This document shows, piece after piece, positions 1-7,474 of a stretch of 36,796 bases of DNA. The notes beneath the pieces were generated by a model, which was given only the letters and a program-made list of their open reading frames with translations, was not told the DNA's origin and ran no database searches. Numbering within the stretch: the stretch's first letter is position 1; each line of letters begins with the position of its first letter. The translations under genes were made by a program, and so were the position numbers. Location of the stretch: NCBI GenBank assembly GCA_902796915.1, contig CADBQS010000068.1, positions 1 to 36,796 on the forward strand. The letters are read 5' to 3'. This stretch comes from an uncultured Ruminococcus sp. (GTDB taxonomy: Bacteria > Bacillota > Clostridia > Oscillospirales > Acutalibacteraceae).

Positions 1-86
1 TAAAAAGAGCCACTTGTGGCTTGCCAGTACTATTAGGGCTTTGCCCGAAAATGAAATACCACCCGTTTTACGGGTGGATATTTATT
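1..86. repeat. 86-bp hairpin-rich repeat, left copy
   Basis: This sequence is a perfect inverted copy of 36711-36796. It holds three self-complementary units: AGCCAC-TT-GTGGCT at 8-21, GGGC-TTT-GCCC at 36-46, and CCACCCGT-TTT-ACGGGTGG at 59-77. Its inner edge covers the stop codon of hsp20 (82-84). Several small stem-loops in one short repeat recall ends of IS200/IS605-type elements or REP/MITE-like repeats, but no transposase gene is present, so the family is inference. Because window and repeat stop together, the true outer boundary is unknown. Confidence 0.85.
59..77 (-). terminator. Hairpin after hsp20, possible terminator
   Basis: An 8-bp GC-rich stem (CCACCCGT / ACGGGTGG) with a 3-nt loop lies 4 bases beyond the hsp20 stop codon. 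On the minus strand it is followed by TATTTCATTTT, a mediocre U-rich tail. It belongs to the end repeat, so the repeat may serve as the hsp20 terminator. The role is inferred from position only. Confidence 0.4.
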
Positions 87-531
87 CTATATTTATATAT
101 TTTTTCCCTTCAATTTCCTTCGGTTTATCCTTAGGGAATACAACATGAAGAATACCATTATCGAATTTAGCTTTTATATCCTCATAAGAAACATTTTCAC
201 CTACGTAAAAACTTCTAGTACATGAACCAAAATAACGTTCTCTATGAACGTATTTACCTTCTGAATCATTTTCCTCTGTTTCATTAGAATTAGATGCAGA
301 AATAGTTAAATATCCATCTTCTAAATCTATTTTTATATTTTCTTTTTTATATCCCGGTAAATCCATATCAAGTTCATAGTTACTTCCGTTTTCCTTTATG
401 TCTGTTCTTATACTATAATTTTTAAATTCTTGAAGCTTAGAATCATTTACCTTGTTAACAGACCTTCTAAGCGGATAATCCATCCAATCATCAAAAAAAT
501 CTCCTAAAAAACTTCTCGGTATAAGTTTCAT
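82..531 (-). CDS. hsp20: Small heat shock protein, Hsp20 / alpha-crystallin family
   Basis: The 149-residue protein is an ATP-independent holdase chaperone that would bind unfolding proteins in the cytoplasm. The alpha-crystallin domain spans about residues 40-145: it opens at IRTDIKENG, has the LDMDLPGYKKENIKI strand region (54-69), and ends with the conserved G-I-L motif at 126-128. The N-terminal arm (SFLGDFFDDWMDYPL) is typical of the family. The ATG start is supported by AAGGAG upstream and by a clear promoter (570-598). The stop codon lies inside the left-end repeat. I saw no CIRCE element and no convincing CtsR box, so its heat-shock control is unknown. Confidence 0.95.
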   Translation of the reverse strand: MKLIPRSFLGDFFDDWMDYPLRRSVNKVNDSKLQEFKNYSIRTDIKENGSNYELDMDLPGYKKENIKIDLEDGYLTISASNSNETEENDSEGKYVHRERYFGSCTRSFYVGENVSYEDIKAKFDNGILHVVFPKDKPKEIEGKKYINIE

Positions 532-569
532 AATAATCAGCTCCTTTTTAAAATTTATTTACATATTAT

Positions 570-598
570 ATAATAACACTAATTTGAAAAAATATCAA
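570..598 (-). promoter_or_regulatory. Promoter of hsp20
   Basis: On the minus strand, TTGATA (593-598) is separated by 17 bp from TATTAT (570-575), about 40 bases before the start codon. This is a good vegetative sigma-A-type promoter. Confidence 0.7.
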
Positions 599-648
599 GA
601 GTTTTTGTTAATAAAATTTTAAAATATAACCCAAAATATTGTGAATTA

Positions 649-1059
649 TTATATTAAATTTTGATTTTTTAAATAACGTAATATTTTTTCTCCTATAAAT
701 TCTAAAATTGCCCATATTAAACAACCAAAAGCTGCTACAAAAGAATTTGATAATACAAATATAACTGCCAAAGAAATAAAAAGACTTGTTGCAGTAAATT
801 TTAAAAACTGACATATCAATTCGAATATACTAATTGAACCATTTTCTTTAAATATTTTATATAAATTGTAATTATGTAAAATAAGAAATATCCCTTCTAA
901 TAAAATTGGGAAGCCCCAAAATTTTTCTCTTTTAGATACTATAATAATGAATACACCTTCTCCTAAAAGAAATAAACCATATATCAAGTAACATATGCAA
1001 ATAATTTTATTCCAATGTCCATTAATTAATTTATTATACGGTATTTTTATAAAAATCAC
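649..1059 (-). CDS. Small integral membrane protein, unknown function
   Basis: I do not recognise this protein of up to 136 residues. It is strongly hydrophobic, with about three or four likely membrane segments: near residues 18-41, 48-63, 80-95 and 98-122. A good promoter (1081-1109) precedes it, which argues for a real gene despite the AT-rich surroundings. The start is uncertain. The frame opens with GTG at 1057-1059, but that overlaps AGGATGTGAT, a near-perfect anti-16S match, leaving almost no spacing. A rarer start a few codons further in, such as ATA at 1048-1050, would fit the spacing better. It lies between hsp20 and the divergent 5'-nucleotidase, with no functional clue from neighbours. 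Confidence 0.55.
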   Translation of the reverse strand: MIFIKIPYNKLINGHWNKIICICYLIYGLFLLGEGVFIIIVSKREKFWGFPILLEGIFLILHNYNLYKIFKENGSISIFELICQFLKFTATSLFISLAVIFVLSNSFVAAFGCLIWAILEFIGEKILRYLKNQNLI

Positions 1060-1080
1060 ATCCTATTTAAATTTTACAAC

Positions 1081-1109
1081 ATTATACTATGAGATTACGA
1101 TAATATCAA
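1081..1109 (-). promoter_or_regulatory. Promoter of the 649-1059 membrane protein
   Basis: On the minus strand TTGATA (1104-1109), a 17-bp spacer and a perfect TATAAT (1081-1086) lie about 22 bases before the reading frame. The resulting 5' leader would be very short. Confidence 0.7.
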
Positions 1110-1426
1110 GTTTTTTATGACCTTGAAATTATATAAGAAATTATATTTAGTTGAATAATTATAGTTTTATATATACACAACGTAAATTTAAATTAGTTAA
1201 TATAATATTAGTTTTTATATTAACTATTGAAATATATAATTTTAAAATAAAAAAATATATGTTATAATTTATAATGTTGTCGATATAAGGCTGTTTAATT
1301 TTGAAATTTATTGGTCGAATGGAGGTAAACTTGAAAAATTTATCGTTTGAATTGTATAGTATTTTATAAGTTATTATATCTGTCAACACATTATTTAATA
1401 TGTTAAGCAAAAAGGAGAGACACTAT
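1110..1426. other. Gene-free, very AT-rich intergenic stretch before the 5'-nucleotidase gene
   Basis: No convincing gene is seen here. The one notable item is GGAGGT at 1321-1326, placed 4-5 bases before a TTG that opens a 12-codon frame ending TAA at 1367-1369 (16 codons if the in-frame ATG at 1319 is used). This could be a leader peptide for the downstream gene or chance. No clear promoter for the 5'-nucleotidase could be fixed; TATTAT at 1372-1377 is a possible -10. Confidence 0.4.
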
Positions 1427-3709
1427 TTGTTTAAAAAAACAAAATCATCCGTAACGCAAGGAATATTACTTGCAATTTCATTTATTATTGTTTCTTTAGT
1501 AATAATGCGTAATGCATTTGCACAAGATGGCACTTCCAAAATAACGATATATCACACTAATGATATGCATGGTAATGTAGGAAGTTGTTATAATCCTGAT
1601 GGTAAGCTGCTTCAAATAGGGTTAGATGTTATAAAGTCTATGAAAGATAATACACCTAATTCAATTTTAGTTGATGCAGGTGATGCATCGCAGGGAAGTG
1701 CTTTAGCCTCGTACAGCAAAGGTACAAAAATTATAGAGCTTATGAATAGTGCAGAATATGACGTTGTTGCCCTGGGAAATCACGATTTTGACTATGGTAT
1801 CCTTAGATTAAGACAAAATGTAGATTTGGCAAAGTTTCCTATATTATCTGCTAATGTTTTGAACGAAGATGGTACACCATTTTTAAAAAATGATACAAAT
1901 AATGGATGTAATTTAATTAAAGAATTTAATGGGAAAAAAATAGGTTTTTTTGCTATAAATACTACAGAAACAGGTTATAAAACAAATCCTGATAACGTCA
2001 AAGGTTTAAAATTTGAAGATGAAGTGAAAACTTCATTGCAACAAGTAAAAGAGCTAAAAGAACAAAATGTTGATTTAATAGTCGGAATAATGCATCTTGG
2101 TAATTCACCATCTACTAAAATTACAAGTAAAGTTGTTGCTAAAAATGTACCAGGTATAGATATTATAATAGATGGACATAGCCATGAAGAATATACCTTT
2201 AAAGAAGGAAATACCATTATACAACAAGTAGGTACAGCATCAAAAAAAATAGGGAAGATAGAAATAGAATTTAAAGATGATGGTAAACCTGAAATTACTG
2301 CTAAAATTGTTAAATCTGGAGATTTGATTGACCCTAATAATCCAGATGCATATCAGTACATACCGAATGCAGACGTAAAAAAGTTGTGCGATGAGGCACT
2401 AAATGAGATATCAAATATATCTAAAACTGTTATTGGTCGTGTGAATAATGGATTATATGGAGGCAACTACGAAAAAACAAGTATTTGTAGATTAGGGGAT
2501 ACTAATCTTGGAAATTTAATGGGTGATGCATTAGTAAAAGAAGCAAAAAGGTTATTGAGTGAATCAAATATTTCTATTGAAGATATTAATATTGTATCAT
2601 TGCAAAATGGTGGGGGAGTAAGGGGTTTTATACCTTCCGGATTTATTACTATTGGTGATGTGTTGAATGTATTTCCTTTTGAAAATAAAGTTTCTGTAAA
2701 AAAAGTAGTTCCAAAACAGCTTTATGAAATATTGGAAAACGGTGTAAAAACTACTACCTTAAAAGACGGTATAGTTTACGGTTCTGATGGAGCATTTCCT
2801 AACGTAGGTGGAATGAGATATGAATTTGATATAAACGAACCTGCAATTGAATTTAATGAGGCTAAAGATGAGATTACGTTTAGTGGTTCTAGAATAAAGA
2901 AAATCGTACTTCTAAATGATGACGGAACTGATAAGTTAGAATTAAGTCGTGAAGATACAGAAACTGAAATAGCATTTATTTCAAACAGCTTTGAAACATC
3001 TGGTGGTGACCAATATATAATGTTAAAGGATTTACCTTATATGACAGATGATGGAAATCCTTTACACGTAATACTTTCCGATTACATTAAATACTTGACT
3101 TTAAATAACAATGGATTTTTTACATATCCGTCTAATATGTCTAGAGCAAAAATAATTGGTTCAGAGAATTTATTCTCAAATTTTGATGTACAGGTTTCAA
3201 TAAAAGAGAATTCTTTACCTGTAAAGAATAAGCCAATTTTAGTTTCAATAGATAATTCCCAAGCAATTGAAATGTATACAGATGAAAATGGAAATATTGT
3301 GATATGTGGCTTGGAACCTGGACCACATGATATAAAATTTCAAAAAGACAGATTATGCATGAATAATTATGTAAATAATTACCTAGGAATTAATAAAATA
3401 AGTGTATTTCTTGAAAATAAATCTAGTGATGATATAAATAGTGTAATGGATATAATAAATGGTATATCAGCTCAGTCCGAATCAGATTATCAAAATTACG
3501 TAAATTTTGCCAGGATTTCTTATGATAATCTTACGGATGAAGAGAAAAAACAAGTAACAAATTATAATATTCTTTTAGCTTCAGAAGATAAGGCAGAGGA
3601 GAAGAGTAATTCATTAAGAAATAATATTATAGCAATAGTGATTATTTGTTTAATAGTTGCATTATGCTCAATTGCATTTATGCTAATATATAAAAATAGA
3701 AAAATTTGA
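1427..3709 (+). CDS. Exported 5'-nucleotidase / UshA-type metallophosphoesterase with C-terminal membrane anchor
   Basis: The protein (760 residues from TTG) would hydrolyse nucleotides or related phosphoesters outside the membrane. The metal-binding motifs of the calcineurin-like domain are present: HTNDMHG (43-49), DAGD (83-86), GNHDFDYG (117-124), MHLG (from 222) and GHSHEE (250-255). A 5'-nucleotidase C-terminal domain follows, with GGGVRG and FPFENKV. The N-terminus is a signal peptide (KK, hydrophobic run, likely cleavage after NAFA). A second hydrophobic stretch near the end followed by YKNRKI suggests a membrane anchor. I chose TTG at 1427 because AAAGGAG (1411-1417) sits correctly before it; ATG at 1400 has no ribosome binding site. 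It is a single gene with its own terminator. Substrate specificity cannot be read from the sequence. Confidence 0.9.
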   Translation: MFKKTKSSVTQGILLAISFIIVSLVIMRNAFAQDGTSKITIYHTNDMHGNVGSCYNPDGKLLQIGLDVIKSMKDNTPNSILVDAGDASQGSALASYSKGTKIIELMNSAEYDVVALGNHDFDYGILRLRQNVDLAKFPILSANVLNEDGTPFLKNDTNNGCNLIKEFNGKKIGFFAINTTETGYKTNPDNVKGLKFEDEVKTSLQQVKELKEQNVDLIVGIMHLGNSPSTKITSKVVAKNVPGIDIIIDGHSHEEYTFKEGNTIIQQVGTASKKIGKIEIEFKDDGKPEITAKIVKSGDLIDPNNPDAYQYIPNADVKKLCDEALNEISNISKTVIGRVNNGLYGGNYEKTSICRLGDTNLGNLMGDALVKEAKRLLSESNISIEDINIVSLQNGGGVRGFIPSGFITIGDVLNVFPFENKVSVKKVVPKQLYEILENGVKTTTLKDGIVYGSDGAFPNVGGMRYEFDINEPAIEFNEAKDEITFSGSRIKKIVLLNDDGTDKLELSREDTETEIAFISNSFETSGGDQYIMLKDLPYMTDDGNPLHVILSDYIKYLTLNNNGFFTYPSNMSRAKIIGSENLFSNFDVQVSIKENSLPVKNKPILVSIDNSQAIEMYTDENGNIVICGLEPGPHDIKFQKDRLCMNNYVNNYLGINKISVFLENKSSDDINSVMDIINGISAQSESDYQNYVNFARISYDNLTDEEKKQVTNYNILLASEDKAEEKSNSLRNNIIAIVIICLIVALCSIAFMLIYKNRKI

Positions 3710-3718
3710 ATATAAATC

Positions 3719-3752
3719 AAGAAGAAACTAATTATTAAACTAGTTTCTTCTT
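3719..3752. terminator. Bidirectional terminator between the 5'-nucleotidase gene and nrdG
   Basis: A perfect 12-bp stem (AAGAAGAAACTA / TAGTTTCTTCTT) with a 10-nt loop, flanked by T-rich sequence downstream on the plus strand and by TTGATTTATATT on the minus strand. It sits between two convergent genes. Confidence 0.8.
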
Positions 3753-3761
3753 TTATATTAT

Positions 3762-4268
3762 TTATAATTCTTTTTTAACAGCACATCCAGATTTTAATGA
3801 TTCAATAGGAGAGAGTATTCTCTGATTTGTTGAGCCTCTAAATCTGAGTTCTAAACTTCTTTTCTTCAAAATAAATGGGCCATCTATTAGTATATCTGAA
3901 TTACGTAAAAGAGCTTCCCAATCAGGATTTTTATTTAACCTTGATAAAATATATTCCATAGTATAACCTGTATACGTTAATACATTAAGCCCAAACTCAT
4001 GAACTTTTTCTGCAATTATTGATAATTCATCAGCTTGCTCAAAGGGTTCGCCACCAGAAAATGTTACTCCGGATATTATAGGTGTATTTTTTATTGCATC
4101 AATAATTTTTTCAGAATCGGTTTCATATCCACCATTAGGGTCATGAGTGTCTGGATTATGACAGCCTTTACAATGATGAGGACAACCTTGAGTAAATATA
4201 ACAAATCTTATACCTGGCCCGTCAACGATTGACTCTCTTATTACTCCTGATAATTTTAATTTTCCCAT
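3762..4268 (-). CDS. nrdG: Anaerobic ribonucleotide reductase activating protein (radical SAM)
   Basis: The 168-residue enzyme uses a 4Fe-4S cluster and S-adenosylmethionine to put the glycyl radical on NrdD. The cluster motif CX3CX2C is at Cys29, Cys33 and Cys36 (GCPHHCKGCHNPD), followed by the SGGEP motif of radical SAM proteins. The start at 4268 is chosen because GGAGAG lies 6 bases upstream and the family begins near MGKLKLSGV. A longer reading from 4301 would overlap nrdD needlessly. The ATG overlaps the nrdD stop by one base (TAATG), so the two are translationally coupled. Confidence 0.96.
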   Translation of the reverse strand: MGKLKLSGVIRESIVDGPGIRFVIFTQGCPHHCKGCHNPDTHDPNGGYETDSEKIIDAIKNTPIISGVTFSGGEPFEQADELSIIAEKVHEFGLNVLTYTGYTMEYILSRLNKNPDWEALLRNSDILIDGPFILKKRSLELRFRGSTNQRILSPIESLKSGCAVKKEL

Positions 4269-6619
4269 TATATTCTCTCCAAATTTTCTGTTCCTCCGCA
4301 CAAAGAATGCTTTACTCTATGTTCTACTTCAGAGCGTTTAGCATTGTTAAATCTATCTAGAGTTCCAACTAAATACCCTGTAATACGTCTTATCCTTTCA
4401 AATCTTAAAGCACCTTCATGCTCAGTTCTGCCACATCTGGGACAAGTATCCCCAATAATTCCCGTATAACCACATATAGAATCTCTATCAACTGGATGAT
4501 TTATAGAACCATAGCCAATTCCTGCTTCTTTCATACACCTAATGACTTGTTCAAACGCTTCTAAGTTTTGGCTTGGGTCACCATCTAATTCTATATAGGA
4601 AATATGGCCACCGTTGGTAAGAGCATGATAAGGAGCCTCAATATGAATTTTATCCCATGCAGATATATCATAATAAACAGGAACATGGAATGAATTTGTA
4701 TAAAAGTCTTTATCAGTTACACCTGGAATTTTACCGAACCTTTTGGCATCTATATTTACAAATCTGCCAGACAATCCTTCTGCCGGAGTTGCAATGAGAG
4801 AGAAGTTTAAACCATATTTTTGTGTTGCTTGGTCCATACGTTTTCTCATGTGTGAGACTATCTCTAAACCTAATTTCTGAGCTTCTTTACTTTCGCCGTG
4901 ATGTACGCCTATAAGAGCCTTTAATGTTTCGGCCAATCCTATAAAGCCTGCTGTTAATGTACCGTGCTTTAATACTTCTCTGATTTCGTCATCATCAGAA
5001 AGTTTATCTGAATCTATCCATATGCCTTGTCCCATCAAAAACGGAAAATTACGTACACGTTTTTGGGCCTGTAATTCAAAACGAGATAATAATTGGTCAA
5101 TAACTAAATCTATCTTTTCATCTAACATTTTATAAAACAAGTCTATATCTTTATTGCTTAATATTGCTAACCTTGGTAGATTTATTGACGTAAAGCTAAG
5201 ATTTCCACGTCCATTTACAATTTCTCTGCTAGGGTCATAACTATTACCCACAACACGAGTTCTACAACCCATATAAGCAATCTCAGTTTCTGGCCTACCT
5301 TTCACATAATACTGAGCATTGAATGGGGCATCTAAAAATGCAAAGTTAGGGAAGAGACGTTTAGCACTTACTTTGCATGCTAATTTAAATAAATCATAAT
5401 TAATGTCACCAAAATTATAATTAATTCCCTCTTTAACTTTAAATATTTGAACAGGGAAGATAGCTGTTTCTGAATTGCCAAGTCCTTTTTCGGTTGCTAA
5501 TAATATATTTTTTATTACCATACGCCCTTCTGGGGATGTATCAGTACCATAATTTATAGAACTAAAAGGAACTTGTGCACCGGCTCTGGAGTGCATTGTA
5601 TTTAAATTGTGAATAAACGCTTCCATAGCTTGATATGTTGTGCGATTAGTTTCAGATAATGCTCTATTATAAACAAATTCATGTATCTTTTCAGCTAATG
5701 ATTGCTCACCAACTACGTTCTTTAATATTTTAAATTCTTGTTCTATATATTTTTCATTTATATCAATGCATAAATTACATTTACTATATTTAGAAGAATC
5801 TTTAATAATTTTTTCAGCTAATACGTCGTTATCATTACATTCTGCAAGTAGCTCTAATGCCTTAGAAAGATTTTGTCTATAAGCCTTTTTAAATGTTTTT
5901 GCGACACCTTTACTCATAGCATAATCAAAATTTGGAATACTTTGCCCACCATGTTGGTCGTTCTGATTTGCTTGTATAGCAATACAAGCTAGGGCAGAGT
6001 AACTCATTATATCATTTGGTTCTCTTAAAAATCCATGTCCAGTAGAAAAACCGTTAGTGAATAATTTATCTATATCTATTTGACAACATGTTGTTGTTAA
6101 CGTAAGAAAATCCAAATCATGTATATGAATATCACCATCTCTATGAGCTTTTGAATGCTCTGGTTTTAAAACATACATATCATAAAATTGTTTTGCACCT
6201 TCAGAACCATATTTAAGCATAGTTCCCATGGCGGTATCGCCGTCTATATTAGCATTTTCTCTTTTTATATCATTGTCTTTAGCCAATTTAAAGGTTAAAT
6301 CCTCATAGATTTTCATAAGCTTTGTATTCATTTCACGAACACGAGTCCTTGTTGCTCTATGAAGAATATATTCTTTTGCTGTTTTGGCATGGCCATCTTC
6401 TATTAAAGTTTTTTCTACAACATCTTGTATTTGCTCAACTGTGGGTTGTTCTTTAAATTCTGATTTTTCTATACTTTCAACTACTTTTTTTGAAAGGCTT
6501 TTAGCTTCTTCTTTATCAGTACCACCAACACGTTTAGCGGCTAAATATATAGCATTAGCTATCTTATCTATATCAAAATCTACAACTCGTCCATCACGTT
6601 TTTTTATTGTTTTAATCAT
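4268..6619 (-). CDS. nrdD: Anaerobic ribonucleoside-triphosphate reductase, class III
   Basis: The 783-residue enzyme reduces ribonucleoside triphosphates to deoxy forms without oxygen, supplying DNA precursors. An ATP-cone allosteric domain occupies about residues 1-95 (IKKRDGRVVDFDIDKIANAI). The large ten-stranded barrel follows. The C-terminus has a Cys-rich zinc region (DSICGYTG...CPRCG) and the glycyl-radical motif RITGYL, with the radical glycine at about 748. The first Cys of the usual second CxxC pair appears as Asp (DSIC), a variant I believe occurs in other Firmicutes. Transcription is very likely repressed by NrdR through the boxes at 6639-6702. The nrdR gene is not in the window. 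Confidence 0.97.
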   Translation of the reverse strand: MIKTIKKRDGRVVDFDIDKIANAIYLAAKRVGGTDKEEAKSLSKKVVESIEKSEFKEQPTVEQIQDVVEKTLIEDGHAKTAKEYILHRATRTRVREMNTKLMKIYEDLTFKLAKDNDIKRENANIDGDTAMGTMLKYGSEGAKQFYDMYVLKPEHSKAHRDGDIHIHDLDFLTLTTTCCQIDIDKLFTNGFSTGHGFLREPNDIMSYSALACIAIQANQNDQHGGQSIPNFDYAMSKGVAKTFKKAYRQNLSKALELLAECNDNDVLAEKIIKDSSKYSKCNLCIDINEKYIEQEFKILKNVVGEQSLAEKIHEFVYNRALSETNRTTYQAMEAFIHNLNTMHSRAGAQVPFSSINYGTDTSPEGRMVIKNILLATEKGLGNSETAIFPVQIFKVKEGINYNFGDINYDLFKLACKVSAKRLFPNFAFLDAPFNAQYYVKGRPETEIAYMGCRTRVVGNSYDPSREIVNGRGNLSFTSINLPRLAILSNKDIDLFYKMLDEKIDLVIDQLLSRFELQAQKRVRNFPFLMGQGIWIDSDKLSDDDEIREVLKHGTLTAGFIGLAETLKALIGVHHGESKEAQKLGLEIVSHMRKRMDQATQKYGLNFSLIATPAEGLSGRFVNIDAKRFGKIPGVTDKDFYTNSFHVPVYYDISAWDKIHIEAPYHALTNGGHISYIELDGDPSQNLEAFEQVIRCMKEAGIGYGSINHPVDRDSICGYTGIIGDTCPRCGRTEHEGALRFERIRRITGYLVGTLDRFNNAKRSEVEHRVKHSLCGGTENLERI

Positions 6620-6638
6620 TGAAACACTTCCTAACTAA

Positions 6639-6702
6639 ACACCATATATAGCGTTTGAAAATTAACAAATATCAGTTTACACCATATATATGGATAAGTC
6701 AA
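6639..6702 (-). promoter_or_regulatory. nrdD promoter with two NrdR-type operator boxes
   Basis: TTGACT (6697-6702), 17 bp and TAAACT (6674-6679) form the promoter on the minus strand. Two 16-bp sites begin ACACCATATATA, at 6639-6654 and 6679-6694; they resemble the NrdR consensus ACACWATATATWGTGT. The second fills the promoter spacer and the first lies just downstream of the expected transcription start, so a bound repressor would block initiation. Start-to-start spacing is 40 bp, near four helical turns; the better known arrangement is about three. Confidence 0.8.
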
Positions 6703-6755
6703 GAATCTGTATGTAGATATTTACGTGATTATTTATACGTATTATAGTAACATTT

Positions 6756-7319
6756 TTAAAATTTGAATTTATTATAAAAATTGTTAAATAAAGGATATTT
6801 TCTTTTTAAAATATTAGCAATACTTAAAGCTATTATACAATTTATTAAATTTTTGATTATATTAAAAGGAACTATAACGGTAAAAATCAACGAATCTGTA
6901 CTTTCTTTAGGAATACCGAAAAAATATAGCCACGCAAAGTAATTTAAAGGAATTTTTATTAATATAGATAAACAAATTCCCAAAAATATACTTAACATAT
7001 TTTTATAAATTTTATTATTATTACAACAAAAATTTCCTAAGAATATAACAATAACTATGGAAGTCATTCTTATAATAAAACCAATAATTCCAGCTGAGCT
7101 AAAAAGAAATGCCCTTAATAAACATACACAAAATAAAATAGCACAACCAGAATTAGTTCCAAGAATCATTGTGGCTATAAATATTGGTATATCAGAAAAA
7201 TCAAGTTTTAAAAATGGAGCAGATGGTATTATAGGAAATTTTATAAATATACCTAAAACTAAAGATATTAAAACAGTTATTGAGCTAAACACAGTTTTTA
7301 ATATTTTTTGATTTTGAAT
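6756..7319 (-). CDS. ECF transporter substrate-binding (S) component, RibU-like, probable riboflavin uptake
   Basis: This is a small hydrophobic protein with five or six membrane helices. The pattern FPIIPSAPFLKLDFSDIPIFIATMILG followed by GIIGFIIRM and VPFNIIKN resembles RibU-type S components, which bind riboflavin and work with a shared EcfA/A'/T energising module (not in the window). The start is unusual. GTG at 7290-7292 has no ribosome binding site and cuts off the charged N-terminus. Nine codons upstream, ATT (7317-7319) lies 5 bases after GGCGGTGAT, which matches the ideal GGAGGTGAT at 8 of 9 positions, and adds QNQKILKTV before the first helix, as is usual for S components. An in-frame TGA blocks further extension. 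I saw no FMN riboswitch upstream. Substrate is inferred from family resemblance. Confidence 0.8.
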   Translation of the reverse strand: MQNQKILKTVFSSITVLISLVLGIFIKFPIIPSAPFLKLDFSDIPIFIATMILGTNSGCAILFCVCLLRAFLFSSAGIIGFIIRMTSIVIVIFLGNFCCNNNKIYKNMLSIFLGICLSILIKIPLNYFAWLYFFGIPKESTDSLIFTVIVPFNIIKNLINCIIALSIANILKRKYPLFNNFYNKFKF

Positions 7320-7350
7320 ATAAAATCACCGCCAATTTATATAAACCACC

Positions 7351-7384
7351 CCAATTATACAAAATATTCATTTTGTATAATTGG
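7351..7384. repeat. Perfect 15-bp inverted repeat upstream of the RibU-like gene
   Basis: CCAATTATACAAAAT (7351-7365) and its exact complement (7370-7384) flank a 4-nt loop. Neither strand has a T tract afterwards, so it is not a standard terminator. It lies 32 bases before the ATT start of the RibU-like gene and could be an operator, an mRNA stability hairpin, or a weak terminator for the preceding gene. Confidence 0.7.
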
Positions 7385-7443
7385 AAGTATACTTAAATTT
7401 AAACATCGTCCTCAGAATATTTCATAAATTCTTGATGCATAGT

Positions 7444-7474
7444 AAACTTATCTAATTTTAATTCAGATAAGTTT
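7444..7474. repeat. 10-bp inverted repeat over the 3' end of the DUF1540-like gene
   Basis: AAACTTATCT (7444-7453) pairs with AGATAAGTTT (7465-7474) around an 11-nt loop that contains the TAA stop (7458-7460) of the DUF1540-like frame. On the plus strand five T follow the stem start, but no plus-strand gene needs a terminator there. It may be partly a consequence of coding sequence in another frame. Confidence 0.45.

Noticed and set aside
608..814. A 68-residue plus- or minus-oriented small frame overlapping the membrane protein gene
   Set aside because: It lies in another frame of a better supported gene and has no start signals of its own.
1110..1125. A CtsR-like box (TGACC near 1119) for heat-shock control of hsp20
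   Set aside because: Only one half-site is present and it is over 500 bases from hsp20, beyond another gene.
1159..1410. An 83-residue minus-strand open frame in the intergenic region
   Set aside because: Extremely AT-driven composition (Ile, Asn, Tyr, Leu), no ribosome binding site, and it overlaps the start of the 5'-nucleotidase gene.
4268..4560. Missing Cys in the NrdD zinc site as evidence of a broken enzyme
   Set aside because: The DxxCGYxG form of this region appears to be a known variant, and the glycyl-radical motif and NrdG partner are intact.
7320..7457. FMN riboswitch upstream of the RibU-like gene
   Set aside because: None of the conserved riboswitch blocks is visible; only inverted repeats are present.
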